Origin: Acanthacorydalis orientalis
Lineage: Eukaryota > Arthropoda > Insecta > Megaloptera > Corydalidae
Length of the DNA: 64,000 bases
Direction of reading: 5' to 3'
NCBI GenBank assembly: GCA_034766995.1
Contig: CM068313.1
Coordinates: 30,036,825-30,100,824 of the forward strand
The notes below the pieces were generated by a model. The model was not told the origin of the DNA and searched no databases. It saw nothing but the letters and a program-made list of their open reading frames with translations. The translations under genes were made by a program, and so were the position numbers. Within the stretch, counting starts at the first letter, position 1. Every line of letters begins with the position of its first letter. This document shows positions 11,561-25,564 of the stretch, in pieces.

Positions 11561-12555
11561 TCATTAAAATAATTTAGATAATATACATAAATTGATATAT
11601 TAATATTTTTTTCTAAAAAGGTGGTTCATTTAATAGAATAAAATAAAAACCAAATTTTTCGCTTATATTTGACAATTAAGTCACATTTGACAAAAAATTA
11701 TTACTGTTTTTTCAATGGAAATATTGGACAATTTTATTTTAAAATTACATCATAGTACTGCCTATATATTTAAAAAATTATATTTTTTTAATGATTTCAA
11801 AAATAGAGTATTTTTAGACAAATTTACAATAAATGTACAAAAACATTAACTTATACAAATTCATTTATGAACTCATACCACAAACCACACATTTTTCTGA
11901 TCAAAAAATCTTAATATTTGATTAATAATAATGTTTATTAAAATAAATTGTGATTTATAGGATGAGTGATTAATTAATTTATGGACAGGATAATTTAGCC
12001 ACAGTGCCAAAACGATACAGTTCATAAATTAATAACTGGATTTTTTACTACATTATTATTAATGTTATTTTTGAAATACCGCAAGAAAGTGTTCATATTT
12101 TGGTTACTATTATCTCAAAAATAATTTGTATTAAAAATGTTTGTGTAAGTAAATTAAAAAAAGTATCACACAAATATAATTTAGATACTCATTTCAGTCA
12201 TTTTATAAACATGTAATTTCGTAGAAAAATAAGCTTTTTAGAATAATCTATATACAAGATAACAAAAATTCATGAATATTAAAAAAGATTAAATATTGGA
12301 GTTAAATATATTTTTTCAAAAATATGTGAAAATAAAAAATATGATAGTTTTTTTATTAAATACATAAAAGTTAAATTTTCATTTTAGTTCAATCATGTTA
12401 TTAATATCCTTTTTAAATTTATTAATTCTAAAAGGTATTCTGTTTTTCAATGGAAAAAATTTTAATATGTGATGACAATAAACTTAAAAATAGAATTTTA
12501 TTAAATAACTTTTCTTTCTATATATAAAAAATAATTCCATCGTAAAATTTCCATA
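11561..12555. other. AT-rich noncoding stretch
   Basis: Uniform AT-rich DNA without long simple repeats. No gene, RNA or element is recognised. Confidence 0.5.
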
Positions 12556-12559
12556 AAAC

Positions 12560-12775
12560 ATTTTTTTCCGTATAGACCCTACCTCTTCGCAACGTCGGTA
12601 ACTCTGTACAAGTAGCACGTTAACCATTTCTATTCCCGATCATCAATTATTGGTTGATGGATATCACGTGGCTTCTGTTCTGATTGATTGGCATCAGTCA
12701 CATATATGTAGCTCTCTCACGGTGTACAATGTAAGAGCGTATACGATTTCAGTGAGAAATTGATAAGAAATTTAT
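12560..12775 (+). promoter_or_regulatory. candidate regulatory block or promoter
   Basis: A low-AT island 2.2 kb upstream of the first visible exon. It contains a CACGTG E-box (in GATATCACGTGG), TGATTGATTGG (a Pbx/Exd-Hox-like site and inverted CCAAT), and a TATA-like ACATATATGTAG followed about 40 bp later by a TCAGT initiator-like sequence. These motifs would fit a promoter or enhancer, but each is short and could occur by chance. No transcript evidence is available here. Confidence 0.3.
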
Positions 12776-12934
12776 TCGAAATATTGTATTCACTGAAGCT
12801 TTAGAGTAAAAAATTGTTACACATATTAACATTGTATTTTGTTTTTATTTTTCATACACTTTTCTAATAAAAATTTTATGTATTAAATTTTACGCTAATT
12901 ATTTGTGCGTACAATTTGCTAATTTCTGTTATTT

Positions 12935-13022
12935 GTTAGGGGAGAGCGAGGATCAGCAAATGGGGGGCGAAGCCAACCCGGGGATCGATAAGCGTAGCGA
13001 GTAGGGAGTAGAGCCCCCTGGT
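12935..13022. other. GC-rich insert of unknown origin
   Basis: About 88 bp of sharply GC-rich sequence in very AT-rich DNA. It includes AGGGGAGAGCGAGGATCAGC, GGGGGGCGAAGCC, CCCGGGGATCGATAAGCG and ends AGCCCCCTGG. GGGGGC near the start and GCCCCC near the end can pair as a short inverted repeat. No open frame, tRNA or known transposon end was recognised. It could be the tip of an unrecognised mobile or viral element, or a transferred fragment. Confidence 0.45.
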
Positions 13023-13253
13023 ATTAAAAAATAAAATTTTCACGTAAATACAATCTGTATGTGAAACATTTAGTATGCCAGTCTTATTTTATATTTATTT
13101 TACAACGTTTAAAAAAATAAATTAACATATAAGTTTCATAAAAGTATTGTTTAAACGATTATTTAAAAAAATAGTAATAATTTTATCATTTAATATTTTA
13201 CGCAATAAATACAGTTTTTAATACCAAATAACAGTTTATTATACGTTTAATAC

Positions 13254-13289
<36 letters not shown>

Positions 13290-13606
13290 CTTTAATATCT
13301 TGTTTATATGAAAGTGTAAATATGTATTATTTAATAAAAATAAATTCAAGTAACAAAAATGACTTAACGAAAGTCATATTGTTGATTTATTTATTGTTTT
13401 TTCATGACTTCTATCGAATAAAAATTCTTCAAATTGTTGACTAACGAATGGAATCTGACATAGAAATTTTTATAGCCAAAAATCTAATAAATAATTCATG
13501 TTAGAATCAATGAATGAATTTCAGTCATGGGTTTCTCGGTAGTAAAACAACTTTTTAGTTTTTTTTATTATACAGTGATATCGAATAAAAAGAAAAAATA
13601 TAAATT

Positions 13607-13686
<80 letters not shown>

Positions 13687-13897
13687 CGTTTGTGTATTTG
13701 TACATAATTTATTTACATATATATATATATATATATATATTCTGCTTTTAAATGAAAGTAAGTTTATTTGAAGGACAAAAATGTAACAAATATCAGAAAT
13801 AAGATATTGAACTAATACACAAAAATTATATATTAGAAATAAGTACACATAAGAGATTCACAAATACACACATACACATATTATATGTGTGCGTAGG

Positions 13898-13943
<46 letters not shown>

Positions 13944-14285
13944 AAAGTTAAATCTTTTTTTTTAAATTTAAAATCAATATATAACATATATCAATTTAAA
14001 TTTTCAATAACATTAGCTGACGACACGCTCTATAACCCCAAATAACAATAACAATTTAAATTATTTTAATTATATTATTAGCAAAGAATTAGATACTTAA
14101 AGTATTTGACGAAAATCATATCGGAGACAAAAAATTTAATCTAAATAATAATTCAACGTGTACGTATTAAATATAGATATTATTGCAAAAAAATTCATAA
14201 AACTTACATACGATATCAATTAATATAAATTATTATAAAATCGTTGTATCTATCTATAACTATTTATTTACTCATCTATCTCTCC

Positions 14286-14318
<33 letters not shown>

Positions 14319-14961
14319 CACACACATATTTGTGTTTTGTAAGTACTCGTCTTTAATAAAAGTAAAACAGAAATACAAAAGCGAATTATATTGAAAAAGA
14401 GCTTTTTTTGTGTCTGAATAACACAATGCCACCCTGAAACTGTCAATTGTAAAGTTATATACATTGCAAGTTATCTAAAGTAAAGAACCTACCAAGAAAA
14501 TTTATTATTGTTTCAAATATACTGAGACAGCGTCAAGTAGCAGATGTGTAACAACATATGTTGTTTTTAAATTTATATCCCTGGAATTAGAAGGAGTGCA
14601 AGTTTTATTCGAATTATTTAATACTAAACGGGATGTATAAATTGCCACATTTCAGATGTACTAGTCTATACAAACGTACTTATTATGTGGATGCATTATA
14701 TGGCAAAATATTATTAATATTTATATATAATTTTGCAAAAAATGTATATATAATTTATGTTTTTATTATAATAACAATAAAATAGTTATCGATAAAGATA
14801 AATAGAGATACGTAAATTTATAAACATAGATACATAGTTAAATATAAGAATATTTACAAAATAAAAAGAAATCATTCCATTAAATTTACCGTTCAGTCAT
14901 ATAGCACGACTAATTTACACTTATGAAAATAATAGTTACTAATACTTAATTTTATTCATAG
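13023..14961. other. AT-rich noncoding stretch before the first visible exon
   Basis: No gene. It holds (TA)n at 13,258-13,287 and 13,898-13,940, a compound tract at 13,605-13,740, and (CT)n(TA)n(CA)n at 14,279-14,327. The 3' end is a splice acceptor, TTTATTCATAG, ending at 14,961. Confidence 0.6.
13605..13740. repeat. compound (TA)n(TG)n...(TA)n microsatellite
   Basis: TA repeat of about 60 bp passes into (TG)n at 13,670, then a short spacer, then another TA run. Opposing Tyr-Ile and Thr-His open frames on both strands are artefacts of this repeat. Confidence 0.95.
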
Positions 14962-15102
14962 GAACATTACGACCTCCTGGCTTGATTGGCGGAAGCAAAC
15001 CAAAAGTAGCAACTCCGGCTGTAGTTTCAAAAATAGAACAGTATAAAAGAGAAAATCCTACGATTTTTGCATGGGAAATCCGAGAAAGACTGATTTCTGA
15101 AG
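14962..15102 (+). CDS. eyg: Pax exon: RED subdomain helices 1 and 2
   Basis: Acceptor AG at 14,960-14,961 and donor GTAAG at 15,103; enters in phase 1 and leaves in phase 1. It encodes [20 protein letters not shown] then [20 protein letters not shown] and ERLISE. These are the first two helices of the C-terminal (RED) DNA-binding subdomain; Pax6 has the related IGGSKPRVATPEVVSKI. Translation continuing past 15,102 is intron. Confidence 0.92.
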
Positions 15103-15986
15103 GTAAGTTAATTATATATATATATGATATTTTTATTTTATTTGTAATACTTGATTACGAACAAAATAATTAAAAAATCAGTGACTTACATTTAATCTTT
15201 TTACAAACAAATATCTTTTAGAAATGTTTATTTATTGAATTTACATATAACAATGATTAATATTTAAATAATATTAATAACTGATTAATAGTTTTTTTAT
15301 TTTTATTTACAATTTTTTAATAATTGAAAAATTATTTTAATATATATATATAGATATAGATATATAGATATGCAAAAAATATTAATAGATGAGAATTATT
15401 TGTTTAAAGAATTTCTATTTAAAAATAATTTATTTTGAAAACATAAATATACATTGAAACTTAAAAAACAATAAAATTATAGATGTTTTATTACAAAAGA
15501 AGTATAAAATGAATGAATGTATTTAAAACGTTTTGATCAAGTAATCATTAATACTTCTACGTTTGCTATTCAACTAATTACAAAGTACAACACGTTCATC
15601 CTACAGGCAAATAAACAAATACGCATAAATATACACAAATTGAGACCATCCTGTCCGCTTAACAAAATGCATCCGTTATGTGAAAAACATGATTACTAGA
15701 AAACAATATCGTGCTATGAGGAAGGTTAACGTAATTATAAAATACTGTAATATATTCTTTAAAAAAAGTCCGTAACCGTTTTTTTGTCATCTCATCATTA
15801 ATTTTAATAAATGTCGAACTCCGTCTCACAATAATCATACATTTAATTTTATTTAATTCAAAAAACAATTTATCATGTTACACGCACCTCTAAAATCTGC
15901 TTTTAAAATAATTATTAATAATTGAGGTCTTAAATGATAGACTTTATTTGTAAGGTATTTGCAGACTATGTGCTTAGAACAATTTA

Positions 15987-16058
<72 letters not shown>

Positions 16059-16330
16059 TGTGTATTTGTATTAATAATTACCACATATGAATTAGATTTG
16101 GGATAAATTGGTAGATGTTTTGGCTTTCAGAATTCTAATAAAATAATAATAGACATTTTTCATTGAGTATAATATAAATAATGGAAAAGTATTAAGAAAT
16201 TTTAATCATATTTGAAAAAATCCTGTTTTTATTAAAACTGTATAAAATTATTTACAAAATTTGAAAATCACCTTTTTGCTTGACTTGATGGATTTATATA
16301 AAAACATATTTTTCTGTTTATTTCAAATTA

Positions 16331-16381
<51 letters not shown>

Positions 16382-17446
16382 GAGTATGTATATATGTATG
16401 CATATATTTACTTACATATGAGATGTATGGGACATTTTATATATTATATACTTATAATTAATGAGTAGATTTTATTAGGATATTTATATTTAAAAACGTT
16501 CTTCATAAATATTTCGAAGCTAGTTTAATAAAAAGTTGACAGTGGATGTAATTAAAACAAATTACTGTCGAGGTATTTTGAAAGACACTAATTGACATTT
16601 TAATTGATTGTATTTACCTTCCTAGATAAAATTGTTACAACAACGTAGAGCGTAATTTAATAAAATCAACAAACTAATAATCGAAAAATTAAGTAATTGT
16701 CAGATTGTAAAAGGAACTCAACGATGAAATTACTTGAAAAATGACGATGATAAAAAATAACATAAACATTTCAAGAAGAGAAATGTAAATAAACGTTTGA
16801 AATATAATCAAAGTCAACAATAATTCATTTAACTGAATCACAGTTCAATTCAAGTAATAAATATGACTGCAGACAAACATGAAATAAAAATAGAAAATAT
16901 CGATAGTTCTTAGAGATGCTGTCTATCTGTAGTCAACGCTACCAAGATTAAAATCGTAAGTTTTATAAAGAGGGCTGGGTGAGAAGCTGTCACGTGTTTC
17001 GCCGCCATAGTCCACTATAAAACGGAGCGATAAACTGCCTTGAGCTGACCTAACCTAAAAAACACCTACCATATAATTAGTATGTGACTGATGAATGATT
17101 AATAATTGGTTGATTTATCGATCGTGATCGTGATCAATATGATTTTCACATATGCTCGATCTTTTACACGGCGGTCTTAAATAATGGCTCGTTTTCTAAA
17201 CTGCTGTTCGCTGCTTCGTACAGCTAGGTGCCGATATGATCTCAATTGATTTGATTTATCTTGTCCGTATATCCTTAATTTCGTATTCACTCCTTTGAGC
17301 GTTATATTTTCATTGGCGTGTTTCTTTCGCTCTTTTTATATTACATTTGTAAATCAGTAGCTGTAGCCATGACTTCTCATTGTACTGATAAGGAGTCTTA
17401 GATTATCTGATAGCGCTTAAATTTCTTTACAGTCATGTACTATGTG

Positions 17447-17500
<54 letters not shown>

Positions 17501-18405
17501 ACATCAGGTTATTTTAAATTATTTACCACAGTTACAATTAGTAATGTATGTATTCGTTTTTAGTGCATTAGTTCAAAATAATAAGCCATTATTTTTTATC
17601 TGCTTATTCATAGAATTTAAAAAATGATTATATTTTCTAATAATGAAAATAAAAGACAACAAAAACTTTACATTTCAAATTCAATACATAAGAAATCATT
17701 ATGATCGTTCGTTCGTCTTAATTTTTATTGAAAGTATTTTTTGCCTTTCATTGACTTAGAGATAGAACATATATACACATTTAAATTGATTTATTGTAAA
17801 ATAAAAAAAAATATTGAATAGTATAAAATAAAATTATAACAATATATAAAAATACTTTTTTGATCCATTGTCACTAATGAAAAATGTTGTATTATTTATA
17901 AAACAAAGCAAATCAGCTAGGCTATGTTGTTACTGATTAGTACTACACTAGATAAAACTATTTACATTTTAAATAATTATACTTTTTTATAATTTCTCAA
18001 CTAAAGTAAAAATAATAAGAGTCTGTTAAACCGTATAATGAATGTATATTAACTTTATATGCTGTTATAAAATAAACAGAGTAACGAAATAAAAATGTTG
18101 GCGTTTTTTAACACATGCTTTTTAAACAAGCATGTTAAAAATAAATCCCTGTATAAAAATAATATTACACATTTTCAAAATTATTTATATATATTTATAT
18201 ACATGATTCAAAAATTCTAAATTTTCACAACAGATTATAAATTTTCAAATTTCTAAATGCTATTAATTGAAAATATGTACCGTATTTGAATTTTTTAATT
18301 TAAATACTTATTTATAATAAACAATAAACATTATTAATATTATAAAACTTGTTATTTATAAATTTAATCCAAATTGAATGTAAATTGTTCTTATAAATTG
18401 TAATA

Positions 18406-18463
<58 letters not shown>

Positions 18464-18619
18464 AATAATAAAGTTAGGAGGACGTTAATGAAACTGATAT
18501 GAATTTACGTTTTTTTGGAGTTTAATTAATACATTGTTAAAATAATAATAATTGTCAGTTTTTTTTTATTAATTTTATATATACACAGATGAAAATATAC
18601 ACATATATACACCCCTCCT

Positions 18620-18655
<36 letters not shown>

Positions 18656-18995
18656 TACATACATATGTATGTATATATACACATATTGAATATATACTCT
18701 AATTAGATCAAGGCTAAAAAAACATCAATCCAGAATGTGTACAATTATGTACGTATGATAAACAATATAATAATAACTAAATCATGACATGTCGGGCAAA
18801 TACTAACATTGAGAGATTTTAATAAATAACTCATCAAAGTTACTTGATTTCAAACAATAGATTCTAAAATAATGTTTCAGCAAGCATAAAATATTTCCTG
18901 TACAATAGGCGGATGTTAACGTTGGCATTGAAATTTTCAGAAAAATATTTTGTGTACTTAAATAAATCTTAAGGTATATCTATCTATATATATAC

Positions 18996-19032
<37 letters not shown>

Positions 19033-20578
19033 ATTATTGTTTTAAAGAATACGTATCGATTTTACTATTTTCTAATTTAATATCTAACTATAATTTATAA
19101 CTTTATCAATATATAATTTTGTACATAACTGATAATTTTATCTGCAATTTATTATGTATTTTATATTTAGATTCAAATAAAAAGATCATACAAATGAATT
19201 ATTTTAAATCAACAAGATTTTTCTGTTTTATTTAAAAAGTGCTGCATGAATGTTAGTAATTTCTCTAGTTTTTGTCATTCACTTTAAAACTAAAGCTAGA
19301 AATTTTGTTAATTTTTATTTGTTTTTAGTATTTGCCAACGTTATGCACAAGTAACTATTTAGATAAAATATACTATATAAACACTCAAACATAAACGAGA
19401 TTATACAATTTAAATTGACACCTTTACTTTAACACTTCACTAATGCTGATTTTAAAACAGTTGAATTTTTATAAAAGTGAAAAAGTGTGACACGATTTAA
19501 GTACTAATTTTTTAAATACTATTTGAGATTTACAATCTACAATATAAATACATAATAACAATTTTAACATTTATTCATAATCGTTATGAAATCAATATTA
19601 AAGAATGTTGTTTCTTGTTATTTTCTAAATGTTTAGCTGAAATCCGAAATAACATTCACTTTTGATATAACTAAAATTAGTTTAAAACAAATTTCAAAGA
19701 TTACTGTTTGGAGAAAATAAAATGAGATAAGTAAAAAAATTGATTAAAATAATTTCATACCTAGCAATGAACATTGAAAACAAACATATTAAGAAAGAAA
19801 ATACCACAAACCAAAACCGTCAAATAAATGAGCAATCAAGTGTTGATATTTATAAACTACAAGATTGTTCATTTTGAAAAAAATAAAATCGAATCTCATT
19901 ATATTTCTGAATTCATAATAAACATGCAAGCTAATGCACGTCTAAAGTATATAGTTAAGTAATTGAATAATTTCATGTTGCTTCATATCGAAAATATAAT
20001 TTATCATTTCCAATTTTGAATTTTATTCACGTACCTGGAGCATCAAACTAAGTAGCATAATTTAGATCAATTTACTGACTTATAATGGCATACTGTGATA
20101 AATATCGTACAATCAATGTCGTCTCGGATCAGGATAATGCGTTTTTATCTGATACGCCTATTAAAAAGACAATAGCCTGAAATCATAGCCCGATTGAATC
20201 AGAAGGTTAGATTGCTTCACACGCTGTTTTCATAATACGCTCATAAATTGATTTTTTACTGGGTACATTTTGACTGAAATTGGTGATGTGCTCTACAACA
20301 ATTAGTTTTGCATAGTTGTGCATAGTTTCATTTTTTGGTCTACTAGTGAACTTTCTTTATAAATTGTGTACGTAATTATCATTTAATTAAATAAATTTCA
20401 CATTGGTTTAATTTTCTGGTGTTAACTGGATTATAAATTGAGAACAGTTTTAAATGATCAATTATTCTGCTTATTTTAATTTAAATAGTATTTCAACTTA
20501 CTATCCATTAAACAATATTCATGTATGTAGATATATATATATATACATATATATACATATATATATATATATACACAC

Positions 20579-20624
<46 letters not shown>

Positions 20625-21020
20625 GTATATATATACATATATAGTTATACGATATTTTTATATTCAGAAAAATTAAATAATATGAAATAGAGTCCATAAA
20701 ATAATAATAAATATTTTGAAAGTCTAAATAAAAAGAACTAATGTAAATATTCAAATAAAATTGAAATAGATTATTTCATTAATTTTCATATATACATAAG
20801 TTATAAAATTACATATAAAGGTGAAGAAAAAGAATGATCTGTCTTTCCCTCTATAATTATTTCTCTCAATTATTACTACTATAAAAACTAATATATGACT
20901 TCATTACTACCAAAATGTGTTACTTATATTTTTTTAAATGTCTATAAGAAAAATATTCGATTATTCGTTAAAGTTTAGAATGCTATTCAAGATTATTATA
21001 TTGTTTTTATTTTATTTTAT

Positions 21021-21073
<53 letters not shown>

Positions 21074-22010
21074 GTTGTGTATAACTACCTACATTTCGAT
21101 TCATTAGGTAAACTTATGTAAATATCTTGGACTATTGTAATCACTTGATATTTAATTATTTTTTTGATATATGGCGTAAATCAAAATGTGATATTCCCTC
21201 ATTTGACTATAGTCAAAATTAATGGCTAAAATTAATCTATTAGTTTAAAAACGTGATAAAAATATTCTCATTATAAATTAACTTTAATTTAAAATAAAAT
21301 ATTTTATATAAAAATATTTTTTTCAAATATATTAGCATCTAAAATTGATATCCATATTACAAAAATATATTTTATAATAAAATACTTCTTAAGATAAAAA
21401 TATAGGAATATTTTGTTAAAAAAACACCAATAAATTTTATTATCGTTGTTTAAAATTTAATATCAAAATGATTGATTTTCTCTATTTTCTATTCATTTTT
21501 AATTGTTTTTATATATCAATATAGTCTTTGGTTCAAAATTCTGTTACTATGTGCAAATAATGAATAAAGAAGATATTTAATTATTATTCAATATATAAAA
21601 ATGAAATAATATAACTATTAATTAAAGAAATTACTATTAAATAAGTATACAAAATAATTAATTATATATTCTTTCTCTACGGAACAAATATTTATTTAAT
21701 CAATACTACTGTAGAGCTCATTCGACCATTTTTATGATATTTTGTTGTCCTGAGACGTCTTTTGCCTTGTCAATATAATAAAAAAGTATGCAGTTCGTTT
21801 GTAACATTTTAATATATATATATATATACCAATTCAGTTATTTTATTTACTAAAATTATTTTTATTATACAAATTTATCAAAGTCTAATTTATCATGTCA
21901 ACATACCATTGTCATATAATATTTTAGATAATTATAGAGAGTCTGTACATTTTATATCAAATTTTTAAAATGAATAACATTTAAAGGGTTAATGTAAAAA
22001 TATATTTATG

Positions 22011-22041
<31 letters not shown>

Positions 22042-22398
22042 AATTTGAATACTATATGGTCATTACGAAATAAAGTCAATAAATCAAATCGAACCATCAA
22101 CCACAAAACGTTATTATACTTAAGTGTAACTTTACAGTAAACAATTTCTATCTAACACAATTAAAATAACAAGAGCAAAAGAGTATACTTTTTGTGTAGT
22201 TATAGCTTGAATAATAATTGTCTGCTTTTTATAACAATCAGCAGTGGTCTTATTAATTAATTTCATTTGAAAGCTGTCACTTTGCTACTCAATCCATATC
22301 AAGTAATTTGAAAAGATTTCTTAGAATCATTCACACAATAGCATAGAGAAAACTGATGTTTTGTTAGCACGTATAATGAGACATGTGTTTGGTTTGCC

Positions 22399-22444
<46 letters not shown>

Positions 22445-22907
22445 ATATTGTGTATAATTTTTTTAAGTTTTGAACTATTCATTTTTTCATACGTCGTGAT
22501 AATGACACTGCATTCTTTTCAACACAGTAGACTGCAGGGAATGAGATAAGAAACGATATGTTTATTTAGGATTTAAAATTATTTTCAAGTATTTTTATTT
22601 TGATAATCAATGATTTTTGGACATCTGCATGATTTTTACTAACAACTATATATATATATATATATATCTTTACTTATATCCATATCAAATGGTTAATTAA
22701 ATAGAAGCATAGCTTTAGTATTTATAATCCTATTTTATGTTTTGGTATGTTTTAATTTATTTTATAATTGTTTTATATAAAATACATAAGTAGTTGAAAT
22801 ATAAATACATTTATTTATATTTAAAAATATTAAGCATTGTTTAAGTAAACAGTTTTATTATTGCATTTTTTTTTTAGTAATAGTAAATTTTACAAATTTT
22901 TCAGCAT

Positions 22908-22948
<41 letters not shown>

Positions 22949-25512
22949 GTGTGTGTTAGTCTATCTTGTTTATATGATACTGAAAAATCATTTTAAAACT
23001 GTAATCTAAACTGAAATAAAGAAGTAAATTATTGAATATAACTTATAAATTTGCATCTTGTATATTAATATTAAGCAAATACTTTAATTCATTTGTCTTT
23101 ATTAATAAATTATTAATATTAACTTTGAATCTCGCTAGTTCTGGACTAATATAATTGTATATCGCGATATAGAAGTTATCGGGATATGTATTCTATTTAT
23201 ATACATAATATTTTATTTATATAAACTTTTAAAAATGTTAAAAATGCAAATAAACGAACTTTGAATGAAGTGTGTATTAGAATCAGTTATTATCAAAAGA
23301 AACAATGAAGAAACGTCGAGAAAATAAACATAGTTTTATTCTTAAGTCACAATAATTAGTTGAAATTATTTTAAGATACTTATTTAAATATAAATGAAAT
23401 AATTTTTTTACGAATAAATCAAAAGTCTTCCATAATGATCAACAATATATTACTTAAATTCATTTTAGTGTCATGTGCAATAGAATCAATTAGAGATACA
23501 TACAAATGCTATTTTGAAGGAAAAATTGTTCTTATATATATATATATATCTTTTTCTAAATAATTGAATATGTAGATGATAATTATATATTGTTCTTACT
23601 TCTCATAATCATTGTAATAGTTCGTTTTTCTTTATCAACGTGGTAGGTAAACATTTTTAGTTAGAAACGTAAGAAGCAAAAAATGACAACGCTTGCATCA
23701 ATTACATAAATTAACGTTTCTCACACCTTTTCAGCATGCTTAAAAGTAATCATTTCTTAGAATGACAGAAGCAAAATATACTCTTTTAATGAAATGAGCT
23801 CGTCTTTCGTGAACCACAAAATTATTGTCATATCGGAAGTGAAAACCGCAGGGGTTGCGCATTGTAATGACTTTCGAAAAGACACTTTTTTCTTCTATTC
23901 TTCTTATTTAAACTTAACGTAACGATTTTGATACGTTACAATGGACATTTACTATTATCATGGTCGGATAGACATTTTAACAATAATTGTTCAAATGAAA
24001 TGATGCTACTTCAATTTTCGTTTATTGACCAGTTGTTATTCAGTTATATAATCTTATTTTTGTTACAAAAAGGTTATTCGAGCATTTGATGATTTGTAGT
24101 TTTCTGATAGTAAAAGAAAAAAAGTATCTTATTATTATTACAAATAATATGGATGTCAATTTTTAAATTTATAAAAAGAAGAAACTTTTTTATATGCTTA
24201 TGAACAAATAATTGTATGTTTAGTAACATACTTAAAATAGAGAAATTAAAATAAAAATGTTCTGTTTTATACATCTTCAGGTCATATATAATATATAAAA
24301 AGTTATAATAATTAGATTTATAAACAATTGTATTGTGTAATATATATATATACATATATTCGTATTTAGGGAAATAAATATTTATAAATTAGAAATGTAC
24401 TTCTTCTTTGGAATATTATTACTCATCCGCCGCTAATGAAACTGATCGATTCACCTTAAACACTTCGCCGACGGATGGTTTATTTAATTCTTGTATTCAT
24501 ACATTTCGATTTATTTTCTGTTAATAAATTGTTCATTGCTCAAATCTCATTTAAAAACAAAAGAAAAAAATAATCAAAAATGTATTTCGTTATACTTTAT
24601 AGGTAAAACTTATTCTAATAATTATTTGATTTTTTAAATTTAATTAATTTTTTTACACTGAGTAAGAAACAAGTTTTAAGAAGTATTCTTAAGTTTCTAT
24701 TTTACATATAAATATGCATATCCTCAAATTGAATTAAATAATAAAAAAATATTAATAAATTATTTGTTATAATTATATGTCATTTATAAACATTAAATAT
24801 ATAAATATTATCTATAAAGATATTTTTATAAAATTATTAAATTTTACATTAATCAAATCTTATATAAAAGAAGTACGATAATCTATATTTCAATAATTTA
24901 TGTATAAACAATAATATTAATGTTTAGTAATTGTGTATTTTTAGTACGTAGAACTTATAAACTTATGGGTATTGTATTAAATTATTGTTTGAAAATGTAA
25001 AAACATTGATTTTTGTAAAAGATTTCCATTTTCATTTGTACAAAATTAATAGTAATGAACTTTATTACAAAATAGCATTTATTGTTAATTTTTATAGGTG
25101 TTTGTACAAATGCAACCGCTCCATCTGTAAGTAGTATTAACAGAATTTTGAGAAACCGTGCAGCGGAAAGAGCGGCTGCAGAATTTGCTCGAGCGGCCGG
25201 CTACGGACTTTATCATCCACATCCTTATGCGGCTGCATTTCCTTGGCATTCACATCTATGGCCTGGTACAGCGGCTGCTGCAGCCGCTGTAGGAATGGGT
25301 CTGACCCCTCAAGGATCTACAGCTTCCGGAGCATCTGTTTTAGGATCTCCAGGTTCTAGCGCATCCCCTGGTTCCGTTATACATCATCATGATTTATCTG
25401 GTTCTGGATTACTATCACAAGATTTAGGTGTACCAAGAATTATTGGTGAGTAGTTATAAGTTTGTACAAATTTTAATTTTAAAAACAGTAATTTTATACA
25501 TATTTTGAAGCT

Positions 25513-25564
<52 letters not shown>

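Noticed and set aside
17048..17062. CCTAACCTAA, two units of the insect telomere repeat complement
   Set aside because: Only two units, well within chance; not an interstitial telomere array.
24074..24355. 93-codon minus-strand frame in intron 1
   Set aside because: Phe/Ile/Lys/Asn-rich chance frame with no domain.
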